From Euprymna scolopes (lineage: Eukaryota > Mollusca > Cephalopoda > Sepiida > Sepiolidae), in NCBI GenBank assembly GCA_024364805.1, contig CM044488.1, forward strand, positions 126,783,388 through 126,804,763: a stretch of DNA of 21,376 nucleotides, in the 5' to 3' direction. Positions 1 through 10,173 of this stretch are shown here, piece by piece. How positions within the stretch are numbered: the first letter of the stretch is position 1; each line of letters begins with the position of its first letter. Made by a program: the position numbers and the translations under genes. The notes under the pieces were generated by a model, which made no database searches, was not told the origin of the DNA, and was given only the letters and a program-made list of their open reading frames with translations.

Positions 1-1322
1 CGTTATTAAATTCTCCCCCATTATCACTCAAGAAGCGTTTTGGGACTCCAAAATAGGCAATCGAGATTAAAAATATGTTGCAAATAATTTCTTTACTCTT
101 TATAGTTTTAATCAGCCTGGCAGCAGAGTACTTGATGCGCCAATTACGTGTAAAATCCAGCACTGGTTATGTCTTAATTCTTTTAAGTCCATACACACAG
201 TGTCATTAAACCGGTTTCCAAGAGCCAATTCCACCACTGGACAAAGGGGGGGGGTCTTCTAAGCTTTAAACAAACTGAATACGAATTACAGGCATCCTTA
301 ATAAGAACCAGAAAGTACTTATGAAGGGTCCTACTGCAAAAGCATATTTGTCAATCGAAGACTATAATGTCCAGAGTTGTCTTTCGCAATTTTATATATC
401 TACTTTAAATCTTACAACTGTCACTTTTAAAATCTAATATCATGTCAGCAGTTTTCATTAATTTTTGACTTAGTAACAAGGGTAAATCATTTTTGACAAT
501 GTTAGCCTCTATGTATGCTCCAACACCTTTTACGCCTCCTATAGTTACCGGAAATTTAACTGCTTTAATTGTCTTTACCTCCTCTCCATCACTAAAACAA
601 AACGTCCTGTTGAATTTAAAAGTCTTTCACTAACTGCTTACCTCGGTCATTTAATGTACCAAAAAATACATTAAACCACACTTCTCCATAAACAGTTCTA
701 GAACAGGCAAAATCCAACACTGCCATACCGAGTGTCTCTTTTATAAGAGTGGACATTTTTATATCAGAATCATTTATCATTGTTCGAGATTCAAAATTAA
801 ATAATGAGAAGTGTACATGGTTTGAATTCACAACAGTGTTAATATTTCCAGGACTAAAACCAGTACAGTCTCTGGCAAAATCCCTAATAGAACCACATTT
901 GAAACGACGCATTGTCCTACCTTGTTTGTCCGTTGGATTTGTTTTGCTTCCTCGATAGAATTTTTCTTCCCTTTTACTTTCGTTCCAATTGAAATTTACA
1001 GTTCCAATTTCTTCCTTGATAGTGAGAACTGCTTTGCATTCCAATGAAGAAATATTAGAAAACACTTTTAAAAAATATCCTTCATTGCTGCAGAAGTTGA
1101 ACTTTTACATGTTGTCCTCACTAATTTTTGTTTTCTTCCGATACATTCGCTGCATTTAAAACAAAAAATACTTGGATTCCTTTCAGCAGAGAAATTCCAT
1201 ATTTACGTAATTTCTGGTACAAGAATTCATAACGCACCAAAAAGTCGTTTATGTTTATTCCAGCAGCTCTTTTGTAAGAGTAAAATTCCTTGAATGACAT
1301 GTATGCTATCGCGTTTTCGTCC

Positions 1323-1420
1323 CTTAGGCATCACAGATTAAAATTACAGACAAGTTGGATGAGATATATTTATATCTCATCCAACTTGTCTGTAATTATT
1401 TTTAATCTGTGATGCCTAAG
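1323..1420. repeat. 98-bp near-perfect palindrome
   Basis: The left arm starts CTTAGGCATCACAG at 1323 and the right arm ends CTGTGATGCCTAAG at 1420. The arms are about 46 and 50 bases, match throughout except for one 4-base bulge, and meet around a 2-base TT spacer at 1369-1370. As DNA it could extrude a cruciform; as RNA it would be a long hairpin. It lies inside the gag-bearing part of the copia-type fossil and is much longer than expected by chance. Confidence 0.9.
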
Positions 1421-1652
1421 TGCCGCATGCATTCTAGTATGTTTTGTGGCAATGACAAAAATACTGTTGGGCCCTGTTTTTGCTTAAGTAAATTCATGAA
1501 GATAGACCATATACTTATGTCTTGTTTTCATTCGATGTACATTTCTTCACTCTGCAAAATAGGTGGTTGTTTCGTAAATGACACTATCTTTCTTTCAATT
1601 GTGTTTCAACGTATGTTGAACAGATATAATATCTGTCACACGAAAGCATACA

Positions 1653-1663
1653 CTCTGCTACCA
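1653..1663 (-). other. Primer-binding site for initiator Met tRNA
   Basis: The minus strand reads TGGTAGCAGAG one base after the inferred LTR end. This is the exact complement of the 3' end of animal initiator tRNA-Met (CUCUGCUACCA), the primer commonly used by copia-like elements. Position, spacing and sequence together support the LTR call. Confidence 0.75.
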
Positions 1664-1664
1664 A

Positions 1665-1810
1665 TGTTAGTTCACTTAGTACATCTCACGACGTAGGATT
1701 AACACGTGTTACTGTTGGGCAGATGCCATATTGAATATCCACTCGAGACAAGGGACACAACAAAATATATATAAGAAGGTTACCAAGTTCGATAACTCTC
1801 AACTTTAACA
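1665..1810 (-). repeat. 5' LTR of the copia-type fossil, 146 bp
   Basis: On the minus strand this segment begins TGTTAAAG and ends CTAACA, so it has the TG...CA ends of an LTR with a 5-bp inverted terminus (TGTTA/TAACA). A TATA-like run (TATATATA, about 1764-1773) lies in its first third. It abuts a good primer-binding site on the inner side and gypsy RT sequence on the outer side, which fixes both boundaries. The partner LTR is outside the window, so the LTR pair and the target-site duplication (candidate AGAAA on the plus strand at 1811-1815) cannot be checked here. Confidence 0.7.
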
Positions 1811-3430
1811 AGAAACATGATACACCATTTGTTACACCAAATGAAATACGGTAGAATTGATATAGATTTCCACAGGCTCCGAGAGCTTTGAATTTCTTCT
1901 CTTCTTGTATTGGTATATGATGACACGCATTCTGCAAGCCAGGATAGTAAAAACAGAATAGAAAATGATTTTTTGAACTCGTTCATCAATTCTTGGTAAA
2001 GGTACTTGAACCAGTTGATCGTCTGACTACAGTCAATGACATACGCTTCTTGTCGATTGTTAGTGGTTACTAAAACCTGTGTTCTTCAAGGAAAGCGAGA
2101 CAATTCGATAACACCGTTTTTTAGAAGGTCATGAATTTCGAATTGTATAAACTACTGATAGATCAGTGAGTATCTTCTGAATTTTGTAGCAATAGGCTTG
2201 CAACTAGGCAATAAATGTTCAAATAGTGGTGGAGAAACAAGAAATAGTGCATACAGAGAAGGGATCTTTGTGACACCCAAAGTGTATTTGTACCTTTGAA
2301 TGTAGTTTGAGAAAGTCATGGCCAAGTCTGAGTAAAAAAGAAGAAAGGACTGAAAGTTTTAAACATGGGTAGGTAAACCTTTTATATGCGAATGTCGCAT
2401 AGCAGTGACCTAATGTACTGCTTGATAAGGCTGTGGATGCAATTGATATCTTCCTACGAGAAGTGTATGTTGGGCAGTTGTACTTATGGATGATGTTTCT
2501 GAGCTACCAGTATCCACCAGAGTCTCCAAGATTATTCCATTCACTGAAAGTTTAATTATAGCTTTTGACAGAGCGCATCACGGGCGAAGCATATAATTTA
2601 TGGATGTCGTCGATTACCGCAGAAAGAAACATTTTCCCCCTGCTGCAGCCGAAACATTTTCGGAGGTACGAGAAACCTCACAAGTCATTGATGGTTTAGC
2701 GGTGATACTCCATAGTGCGAGGTTGATACAAGATTCGGCTTGTTTCTGAGCTGTTTCTAGAGAATGAGTAAAGTTTGAAGCATCTTTCAAATTGAGTGTC
2801 CTTTCGAAGAGTCGTTGTTGAATTGTATGAGAGCGAATGTTTGTCATGAGGCATCATGAACTGCTTTATCACAATGTTCTTCGGCCGTTACTGCCTCAAA
2901 GTGACAATCTGCAGAAAGCGAATCTAGCTTCTGCAAAAAAATCATCAATCATTTCACCAGGCTCCTGCCTTGAGGTTGCCAAAAGATGTCTAGAATGAAC
3001 AACGTTAAAGGGCTTTATGAAAAGAGACTGGAGTTTAGCGATGGACGATTCATATGAGGCACTGGATGGGAGATGTAATTGGTAAGAAAGTCTAGTTTGC
3101 TAGTTGCTGGACAGTTGATTGACCTCAGGAAGTTGTTGAATGTATACAACCAATGTATCTAATGGTCTGCAGAATCAGACGTTGAAGGATTACCATCGAA
3201 ATGCTGTGGCTTCAGAAATTGATCCATTTTAGATTAGATTCTAGATGAATAACTTTTAATGATTCGGAACACGGAAGACGAATGAAAACCAGGTCATAAG
3301 ACTATTTATCTAGAAGGTTTGCATGTTTCAACAGAAGAATAAAATGTAATGTTTACAGAATACAGATGGCTGAACCCTCAAGCAATTAGGTTGTTTAGTT
3401 CTCTCGCACTGCAAGAAGTTAAATACAAGA
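1811..3430 (-). mobile_element. Ty3/gypsy-type retrotransposon fossil (leader, gag, protease, RT start)
   Basis: On the minus strand the gag region begins near 3225 with MDQFLKP, as in many invertebrate gypsy gags, and continues to about 2620. A retropepsin region follows (motif LVDTGSSE, about 2500-2520), then reverse transcriptase (about 2160-1812) with recognisable blocks such as QVLVTTNN, PLPRIDE and FGVTNGVSCF. The order gag-protease-RT fits Ty3/gypsy. The RT stops at 1811 because the copia-type element is inserted there. Sequence from 3226 to about 3430 should be the 5' leader and possibly LTR, but I could not place LTR ends or a primer site. The element is broken, with many interruptions, and is the older of the two LTR fossils. 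Confidence 0.75.
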
Positions 3431-3439
3431 GTCAGAAAA

Positions 3440-3712
3440 GGAATTGAGAAGTCGACAGCCCCAAGGAGGGGCACTCTAACCTACAAAAAGTGCCTGAACA
3501 GCCCCGTCGACATTCACCAGTCAGGGCGCCTCAGGCGATTAGCAATAAATTAACCCCTTCTCAAAGAGAAGGCAAAGCCTGGATGATGGACCTCCTAGAA
3601 CTGCACAGAACTCCCACCACAAAATCAACAGGGACCGAATCATTACAGGAATAGTCTAATCTGTTGATTTTGGGACCCAAGATAAAAATCCCTAGCCTCA
3701 AGCAAATGGTAT
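3440..3712 (-). mobile_element. SINE-like structured repeat, copy 1
   Basis: This is a GC-richer island in AT-rich DNA. Read on the minus strand it shares ordered blocks with the copy at 8312-8705: CCATCATCCAGGCTTTGCC against CATCCACCCTCCCAGGCCTTGCC-like sequence, then TTTATTGCT, GCCTGAGG, TTTTTG, and CCCTCCTTGGGG against CCCTCCTTTAGGGG. It holds several hairpins: AAAATCAACAG/CTGTTGATTTT (about 3620-3672 on plus), CTTCTC/GAGAAG and GCCCC/GGGGC. I see no clear poly(A) tail on this copy. No Pol III box A/B is obvious, so it may be a SINE of unusual origin or a LINE 3' end; the family name is unknown to me. Confidence 0.55.
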
Positions 3713-5099
3713 ATGAGGTGATATGACTTAGATTGTATATGTAGGAATATTAATGATTTTTGTTTCAGAGATCAAGACATTAAGCTATTACATTTAAACA
3801 CGTTTTTCATTCATTTTTTATACAAATAAACTTTCTATTACATTTTTTGTTTGAATTGAATATTTTTTGACAAAAGTTTTTCCAACGCTAAAATAAAACA
3901 TTGCCAAAAACATCCTTTTTTTTTCATCATCAAAAACTGATTTTTTCTAAATAATAAAAAATAAAAATAAAAAAATTAAAAATAATAAAAATAAATAATT
4001 AAAAAAAAAAATGTATAACTCATTGCTGTGAGCCACTTTGTAAACAAATGTTTTGTTATGAATTTACATGACGCATGGCACTCAAAATACAATCAAATAT
4101 CAGCGCTCACTATCATTCTTATCAATGCACACGCAAAAAGTTTTTAACCAATTCTTTTCAGATTTTATAACAAAAGAAATAAATATATTAGCTATTACAT
4201 ACCATCTGAACAAAGTTTCTATCGCGATTTATTTTTGTACTAGAAAGCCTCAACTTTAAAGTGTATTAACTTTTGACTGGAAAGTCGCACCTATTTTGTT
4301 CAAATTTGTGGTAAAGAAAATTCTTTTCGCTTATTGTTTTAAAAATCTGAAACATTATCGACCAGTAAAACTTTCATGTTGAGTATTTATATGAACAGCC
4401 CTAAAACGCGTATGTCCGAAAAGTCATCTACCGCTTACAGACACGCCATGACATGTTTCGTTGTTAATAGACAGAATTAAATCACAATTTCTTGGAATAT
4501 ACAAATCACAACAAAAATATTAAAATTAAAGAAAATTTTACTTTGAATCATAAGTTTTATATTGATTGATATACGAGAAATTTACTAATTATGGATTTAA
4601 AAACTATGACTGTCAGATTATGTAGCAGAATGTGCCTTGTCTAGCACTAAACGATACGTCATTTGGTATTACTATTATAAGATTGTGCTATATGCACGGA
4701 GGCTTGCAAAGTCACGATTCATGTGAGATGTAATTTGTATAGTGGCTACACAAATTGCCATAAAAGCAGTTGTTTGTACAAAACAAACATGGTGAAAAGA
4801 TCAATACCAGTAATAATGACCAAAACAAAATTTTCTACAAAGTTTGAATATGTATTTTTCACAAACTATCATATAAATTAAATAACATAAATTAAATTCG
4901 AAAGTAATGTAGTTTAAGGATGTGGAATCGAGTTAATCTGTTATTGCATGGATCAAAAAAGTTATGCTTGTGTGTCAGTTGTGTTTGCTAAAAAAAAAAA
5001 AAAATGATGTGTGGTCACTGTTTCAATCAAAGTCTTCAATAGCTGCACCTGCACTTCTACCAGTCAATGGGTGAAATTAAGGACAAATTCGCCCTCAGG
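3713..5099. other. AT-rich stretch without a recognisable gene
   Basis: I see only A/T-rich sequence with A-runs (for example about 3955-4012 and 4989-5004). The short open frame at 4068-4259 has no recognisable domain and ordinary AT-rich composition, so I do not call it a gene. Confidence 0.6.
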
Positions 5100-5600
5100 G
5101 TATCAAAGAACGTAACTAAACTAGTTCAGTCTCCTCTTAAGAAGAATCTATGATATTGATGACGTTGCATTTTGCACAAATTGTATGGTTTGGGATTTGG
5201 TTGGCGAGACGAATGCACAGAATGCATTGAAAACAGTCCAGGTTGAAGGCTTTTAGAGCATGCAGATCTTTGCACAAGCCTAGGTCTCACCAACGTACAG
5301 CAATATTGTGTGTAACAGTGCTTGTAAAGAGATTCAATTTCGTTAAGAGATTTATCTCTTATTAAGAGCACAATCTACTTTGAAGGTGGCAGAAGCTTGC
5401 AAAAGCACAATCAACACGGATTACAATCATCCTTGCTCTGTCCAGGTGGATGTAACGGTTGAACCAAGATACTTGAACTGCTTAACTTCATCGACAATGA
5501 TGCCATTGAGAATGATAGAAACTCTGATAAAAAAAGGGGGTAGATTATCATACCCACATGTTTGACAGTGATATTGACATTATTTTATGCCTGCTAGATA
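5100..5600 (-). pseudogene. LINE C-terminal fragment, decayed
   Basis: Minus-strand translation gives, in order, NGIIVDEVKQFKYLGSTVT (about 5515-5455), FASFCHLQSRLCS, LLTKLNLFTSTV and DLHALKAFNLDCFQCILCIR (about 5265-5200). This series matches the region following the RT palm in many invertebrate non-LTR retrotransposons: the KYLGS block, the R-W helix, the TLLYGSETW-like segment and the final ALxxFxxxCLRxIL block. Frames shift between blocks and there are stops, so it is dead. The upstream RT palm and endonuclease are not recognisable; this is a 5'-truncated copy. The exact clade cannot be fixed. The A-run at 5772-5787 is on the wrong side to be its tail. Confidence 0.7.
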
Positions 5601-6698
5601 TCAGAATGACATCAGCCCCAGCCATTATAATAGATGATTTATTCAGACCAGTGTTAATTATGGCAGGCATAGTGCATGTATGCTATAGAGAAAATTGCAA
5701 TGAGTGCGAAAATGACTTGCCTCAAAAAACACACACATATGCATATCTTGTAGGGTTGAGCTGTTGAATTGAAAAAAAAAAAAAAAACTATTGACGCCCA
5801 ATTTATTTTGTTCTCAACGGGTGCACAAACTAATATAAATTCTAGCTGATTGCGTGCAAAGTAGACAATCTTGGGCTGAATATAAGCAAGCTGTTGGAAG
5901 AATGAGAGACTTCATTTATAGGAAAGCAAGCTGTGCACACATGATACATTGAAGCGTGAAGTATTATTTAAAGCTGAGAGAACAGAGCAAGTTAATAGAT
6001 AGTGAATTATGGCATCAGTGAAAAGGAATACTGTCGATTTAATTATTTACGTACGATAAAATTAGACGTCAAACTTTAAGGCAAGATGCTTTGAATGCAA
6101 TGGATTTAAGCACATGGCAGGGATTGTCTTGTTTAGTAAGATAAGAAAACACCAGACATCCCCTGCATTGCTTCCTATAAAGAGAGATGGGCCATGTTTC
6201 TCTGGACTAACTGGGGAAAAAGTCAGGGTTTACAGTTATGCACTAACTATTCCTTAGAGAAGATGTAAACTCAGCGTAAGAATGTGCGCAATTGTATTAA
6301 TTGTATGATACAATTAATGTCATCTCCTAAGTGTTAGAAACTAGGGGAGAAAGAAAAAAAAACACGAGTTAAAAAAAGAGGAAATAGGTTTATTAGTAGA
6401 ACAAATGGAGAAGAAGTTGTTTACAAAGGAACACAAAAGAAAGCTAAAATGGTATTGTTAGTCAGGGTGTAGCAGTAATGCGATCAAGGGATTGATCAAT
6501 ATATTTTAGATTTAATTTTAGGAGTGGCAATGAGTAGATGGTTTCGTGTTTGCGATGGTTGATGGCAGTTGTGAGTTGAACAGTTGAAGGCAGGTTGTGG
6601 CTCGAATGAGATGAGGAAATGAATTGATCAAGCAATGACAAAGCCTCGACAGACTGCTACTAAAATGCGAATTTTAGCATGTAGAGGATCGATGGTGT
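5601..6698. other. Unassigned stretch with a possible zinc-knuckle remnant
   Basis: It contains a 16-A run (5772-5787), a small inverted repeat (ATTAATTGTA/TACAATTAAT, about 6296-6317) and purine-rich sequence from 6330 on. Near 6088-6135 the plus strand resembles a CCHC zinc knuckle (CFECNGFKH). That would fit an old retroelement gag or LINE ORF1, but the match is too weak to name a family. No host gene is supported. Confidence 0.35.
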
Positions 6699-6717
6699 CA
6701 CACACACACACACACAA
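6699..6717. repeat. (CA)n microsatellite
   Basis: An uninterrupted CA run of about nine units. It is short and has no visible association with a gene or element end. Confidence 0.95.
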
Positions 6718-7664
6718 AGTGGAACTGATATTTGCAGAAAGTGTTGGAGTTTGTATTTTTTGTTTTATTTTTTATACTTGTGAACCCATGCACTCCCCTC
6801 CCCCTTGGCAATTGCCAATGTGAGAGATGATGACACAGCCACAAGAAAAGATGGAGGATAAAAAGACCATGAAAACAGCGTTGGGGTTGGTATTGCCAAG
6901 TGGGGTACCATATGGTGTGCACCGGCATCATCATCAGTCATAAAACATGTCGAACACAACACAAGCAAACTGTTGATGTGTTTAATGTCAGTCGTGAAAC
7001 ACAGAAGAATGAAATTGTCTGTTAGTCTGGGGGGGGGGATTGTAATTAAGAGTCTGGTAATGATGAAGAACATTTTTGGGTTTAACATTTTTATTTGGAT
7101 AAGCTCTTGATGATCTATCTCAAAGTTAGGAGAAATTCAATTTCCAGGTTAAACAGTTCCAACTTGTATGATAATGCCAGCACTTGTTATTGAAGTGTCT
7201 AATTTTTGAGTGCGTTTAATCCCAACAAATTGAATGAGAGCAAATGATGTTGAATCTTAGATCTGCTTATCTTTAAGTGCATGTTAAAGAGGAGCTCTGG
7301 CCCTATCAAACTGTTTAACAAGGTTTGTATTTGGTCTGACCGTCGCTACTCAAATAATGAGATCTATTGTGAATATAGATTTTGCACAGGACGACCAAAT
7401 CAACGTTTATGCAAATGAAGAAAAATTTTGGAGAGACCAAATAATACGGCTGGATACTTGGGTTGGATGTTTGAAGAAACAAGTCCTACTTTGAAATCAT
7501 GGTAACATGTTTCTAGACGTGTCCCAGACACTTGCCAGGAGGTAGGTGTTTTCTCTCTGCAGAAAGTGTATTGGAAATCTACTGGTGTGTAGGTGCTTGC
7601 GAGTAGCGGCAAGTGTCATCAAGCAAAGAGCAAGCACAGTGACAAGATTAAAGTCTCTTGGCTT
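6718..7664. other. No recognisable gene
   Basis: Mixed AT-rich and purine-rich sequence with a pyrimidine-rich patch (about 6788-6803) and a G-run near 7029-7038. Minus-strand open frames at 6765-7088 and 7400-7682 show low-complexity or unrecognisable proteins, without conserved motifs or splice context I can support. Confidence 0.5.
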
Positions 7665-7925
7665 TAACGGATTCCAGAACAAGAATTTATCTAGTCTGCT
7701 GGAATGTCCAACTAAGTGCTGTTAATTGAGATAACATTGTTAGCAGAAGGTGTACCATTCTTCGTATGAGCTAGTGTATAGCCATGTCAAGGATCTTATT
7801 TGGGTATCAAATACTATGCTAATTTGAATATTTGCTTAGTGTTTACTTGAAGGGTGAAGTATCTTGATGTTAGATTGCCCTAACAAACCCCTCGTACAGA
7901 GACCAAAGACACTCAAGGATAGTAT
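7665..7925 (-). repeat. Solo copy of the 14-kb repeat unit (part A)
   Basis: This segment aligns by eye with 14095-14345 and more weakly with 14665-14960, all in the same orientation. Shared blocks include CAAGAATT.ATCTA, GTACTGTTAATTG-like sequence, CATCGTATGAGC-like sequence, GATCTTATTTG and GTATCAAATACTATGCT. In the 14-kb array this part lies next to a LINE C-terminal coding piece, so I take it as LINE 3' sequence and assign the minus strand on that basis. No coding LINE piece is recognisable beside this copy. Confidence 0.65.
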
Positions 7926-8311
7926 CTAGTAGATGCAATTGTTTGCGATTGCAGTATCTTTTTAGAACTTTCTGTAATTTCACCAGTGATTAAACCAGCT
8001 ATGTTGTAACTTGTTTGGTCCAAAGTACACAAACTTCAATTTACGTCCAACAAAATAGAGATAAGGACAAAGTTCTTGAATTGAAAATGAATCATAATGT
8101 CTTTTATTCGTGTAGTGTTTAGTCATTGTAGAAAGCAAGTTGGTGATATTTAGCATCAACTTTAACTAACAACTAGACAAGCTCAACAATACAAATTCAA
8201 CACAATAACAAATAGGATTTTAAGCTTTGCTCCAGATTATCATTTCTGGCGATAGATTTAAAGAAAAAAAAAAAAATTTTAATTTATGTTTTTTTTTTTT
8301 GTTTTTTTTAC
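7926..8311. other. No recognisable gene; A-run/T-run hairpin
   Basis: AT-rich sequence ending in an A-run and a T-run (about 8260-8310) that could pair with each other. I see no coding or RNA-gene signal. Confidence 0.5.
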
Positions 8312-8676
8312 AGTGGTACCCTCATTTTATCAATGAGGATGAGTCTCCTTGATACTTTGGTTGCTTGGAGACTTGGGTAGAAAGTATCAGTCAAGAATCC
8401 GTTCTTGACAATCAGCCCGACATGTGTGGGGCCAGAAACTGTCGGACTAAGGTACATGTGTAGGGCCAGAAACTGTCGGACTAAGGTACGCTGTCTGGAG
8501 CATCCACCCTCCCAGGCCTTGCCACCCAGCTTTCAGGTGGGGCAAGTTTATTGCTTGTTGCCTGAGGTTGCCGGGGAATGCTGATGAGGATTCATGCAAT
8601 TTTTGCTTGGCCAGAATGACCCTCCTTTAGGGGTGCTGGCTGGACATCCCCACTTTACTTGATTTTAAACTGCCAG

Positions 8677-8705
<29 letters not shown>
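8312..8705 (+). mobile_element. SINE-like structured repeat, copy 2, with poly(A) tail
   Basis: A GC-richer element ending in 29 A residues (8677-8705), the mark of LINE-driven retroposition. It shares ordered blocks with the minus-strand copy at 3440-3712. Several hairpins can be drawn: GATACTTT/AAAGTATC (about 8354-8390), TCAAGAA/TTCTTGA (about 8392-8409), CTTGCC plus CACC against GGTG plus GGCAAG (about 8519-8549) and ACCC/GGGT (about 8619-8635). The 5' boundary is a guess, placed after the T-run. No tRNA-like box A/B is clear, so the promoter origin is unknown. Confidence 0.6.
8420..8487 (+). repeat. Two tandem 34-bp units inside the SINE-like element
   Basis: The unit starts ACATGTGT and ends CTAAGGT, and occurs at 8420-8453 and again at 8454-8487 with one base difference (TGGGGCC against TAGGGCC). 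It looks like a recent internal duplication, much younger than the divergence between the two family copies. Confidence 0.9.
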
Positions 8706-8708
<3 letters not shown>

Positions 8709-8995
8709 CCTTCCACAAGTGTATTCTTATGTTTACATATATTACATAGATTAAAGTAATCAGCAAAAAATAAAAATTAAAAAATAACAACTCTATAGAT
8801 AAATATTTAGCGGTTATATAAGAATCAGAATCGAGAATTTAGAACAGAATCAGTAATTTTGTTGAAATCAAGGAAAATATCAGAATTGTTTCATTACTGG
8901 AATTTAGTACAGCAAAGACCAAATTAAAACAAAGATCTTAAGTGATGTGAAATTTATATTTGGTGAAAAAATTGCAACACGAGACAAACAAGTTA

Positions 8996-9024
8996 TTTGG
9001 TCGTTGCAAAAACAATATAGTTTT
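8996..9024 (+). repeat. mariner 5' terminal inverted repeat
   Basis: Starts TTTGGTCGTTGCAAAAACAA directly after TA at 8994-8995. It matches the reverse complement of 10174-10202 at 21 of 29 positions by my count. Confidence 0.85.
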
Positions 9025-9194
9025 CTCACACATGCTACTTTTATATATGATTTCTGAATTAACTCATTGATATATATAGCCATGTTATACATGTTATATA
9101 TCATTTTGAAGCACGTTTTTCCCCTGTATCGAATCGTGTTATTCGTTACCGTTCTCAATCTCTTTATTCATTTTATTGCAGACTTATTGACAGC

Positions 9195-10130
9195 ATGGAC
9201 AAAATTCAAATCCGCACGATTTTCTTGTTCCAGTTCAAACTAGGTCGAAAATCTGCCGAGACAGCTTGTGATATCAATGATGTGTTTGGCCCAGGAACCA
9301 CTAATGAATGCATGGCACAACGGTGGTTCAACAAATTTCGCAATGGTGATGAGAGCCCTGAAGATGAAGACGGTCGCGGCCGGCCGACTGCAGTTGATAA
9401 CGAACATTTGAAAGCCTTAATTGAAGCCAATTCTTGCAAAACAACACAAGAAGTGGCTGGTAAACTCGTGGTTCACCATTTAAAGCAAATAGGGAAGTTA
9501 AAAAAGTTGGATAAATGGGTGCTACATAAATTGAACGATAATTAAAAAAAATTGTCTTCTACGCAACAAAAACAACCCATTCCTCAAGCGGATTGTGCGT
9601 GTGATGAGAAGTGGATCCTCTACAACATGGTTAGATGCCGGAGAAGCTCAACAACACTTCCTGAAGTCGAAATTGTACAAAAAAAGGTTATGGTGACAGT
9701 TTAGTGGTCCGCGGTCAGTCTCATCCATCACAGCGTCTTGAATCTGGGCGAAACGATTATGACGGAGAAGTACTGCCGATAAATTGACAAAATGCATAAG
9801 AAGCTCTAACATGTGTCCGAGATTGATCAATATGGAGGGACCAATTCTCTATGACAACGCTCGCTCGCATGTTGCTCAACTGATCCTGCAGATGCTGAAA
9901 GGGATGTGGTAAGAAACTGCCTCATCTGCCATATTCACCAGACCTCTTGCCCATCGATTATCACTTTTTCAAGCATCTCGACAAGTTCCTACACGAAAAA
10001 TGCTTCAAAAGAAGATGATGCCGAATCAGCTTTTTAATGACTTAATCACTTCCAGAACTCTATTTCTATGCTAATGGGATAAATAAACTTGTTTCTCGTT
10101 AGCAAAAATGTGTCAATTCTAATGGTTCTT
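9195..10130 (+). pseudogene. mariner transposase pseudogene, Hsmar1/SETMAR-like
   Basis: The family's enzyme cuts and pastes the element at TA sites. The first open frame (9195-9545, 116 codons, start MDKIQIRTIFLFQFKLGRKS) covers the paired helix-turn-helix DNA-binding region, including the WFNKF and GRGRPTAVDN stretches and the linker LKQIGKLKKLDKWV. A few residues usual between VAGKL and HLKQIGK in relatives are absent. A stop at 9543-9545 ends the frame. The catalytic domain follows in shifted frames: CDEKWILY (first Asp codon at 9603), DNARSHVA (second Asp codon at 9853) and PYSPDLLPIDYHFF (third Asp codon at 9956). The last two are 103 bases apart, i.e. DD34D spacing plus a one-base shift. 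The C-terminal INKLVSR and NSNGSYFD blocks are also visible. All three Asp codons survive, but the protein cannot be made intact. Confidence 0.9.
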
Positions 10131-10173
10131 ATTTTGATTAATAAAGTTTATTATGAAAGGAATTGAATGTCAA

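Larger units (their letters stand above)
1..1810 (-). mobile_element. LTR retrotransposon fossil, copia-type domain order, 5' portion
   Basis: Read on the minus strand from 1810 towards 1, the recognisable parts are, in order, a 5' LTR, a primer site, a gag region (about 1420-1065), a zinc-knuckle-like and retropepsin-like region (about 1000-420, with a stretch resembling the protease active-site context near 710), and an integrase core (about 240-1, with the motif FLSDNGGEF around 15-45). Protease followed directly by integrase, with no reverse transcriptase between them, is the Ty1/copia order. The rest of the element, including RT and the 3' LTR, would lie beyond the left edge of the window. 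The element is broken, with several interruptions, so it is a fossil. It is younger than the gypsy-type element it sits in. The family call rests on domain order and on remembered similarity to invertebrate copia-like proteins; a divergent gypsy-like group is the alternative. Confidence 0.75.

Noticed and set aside
5830-6260. Possible third retroelement gag or LINE ORF1 with zinc knuckles
   Set aside because: CFECNGFKH near 6090 resembles a CCHC knuckle, but the rest is too weak to name a family or set ends, so it is only mentioned within the unassigned stretch.
6765-7088. Minus-strand open frame of 107 codons
   Set aside because: Composition follows local pyrimidine-rich runs, no domain or motif is recognisable, and overlapping frames of similar length exist. 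It looks like a chance open frame.
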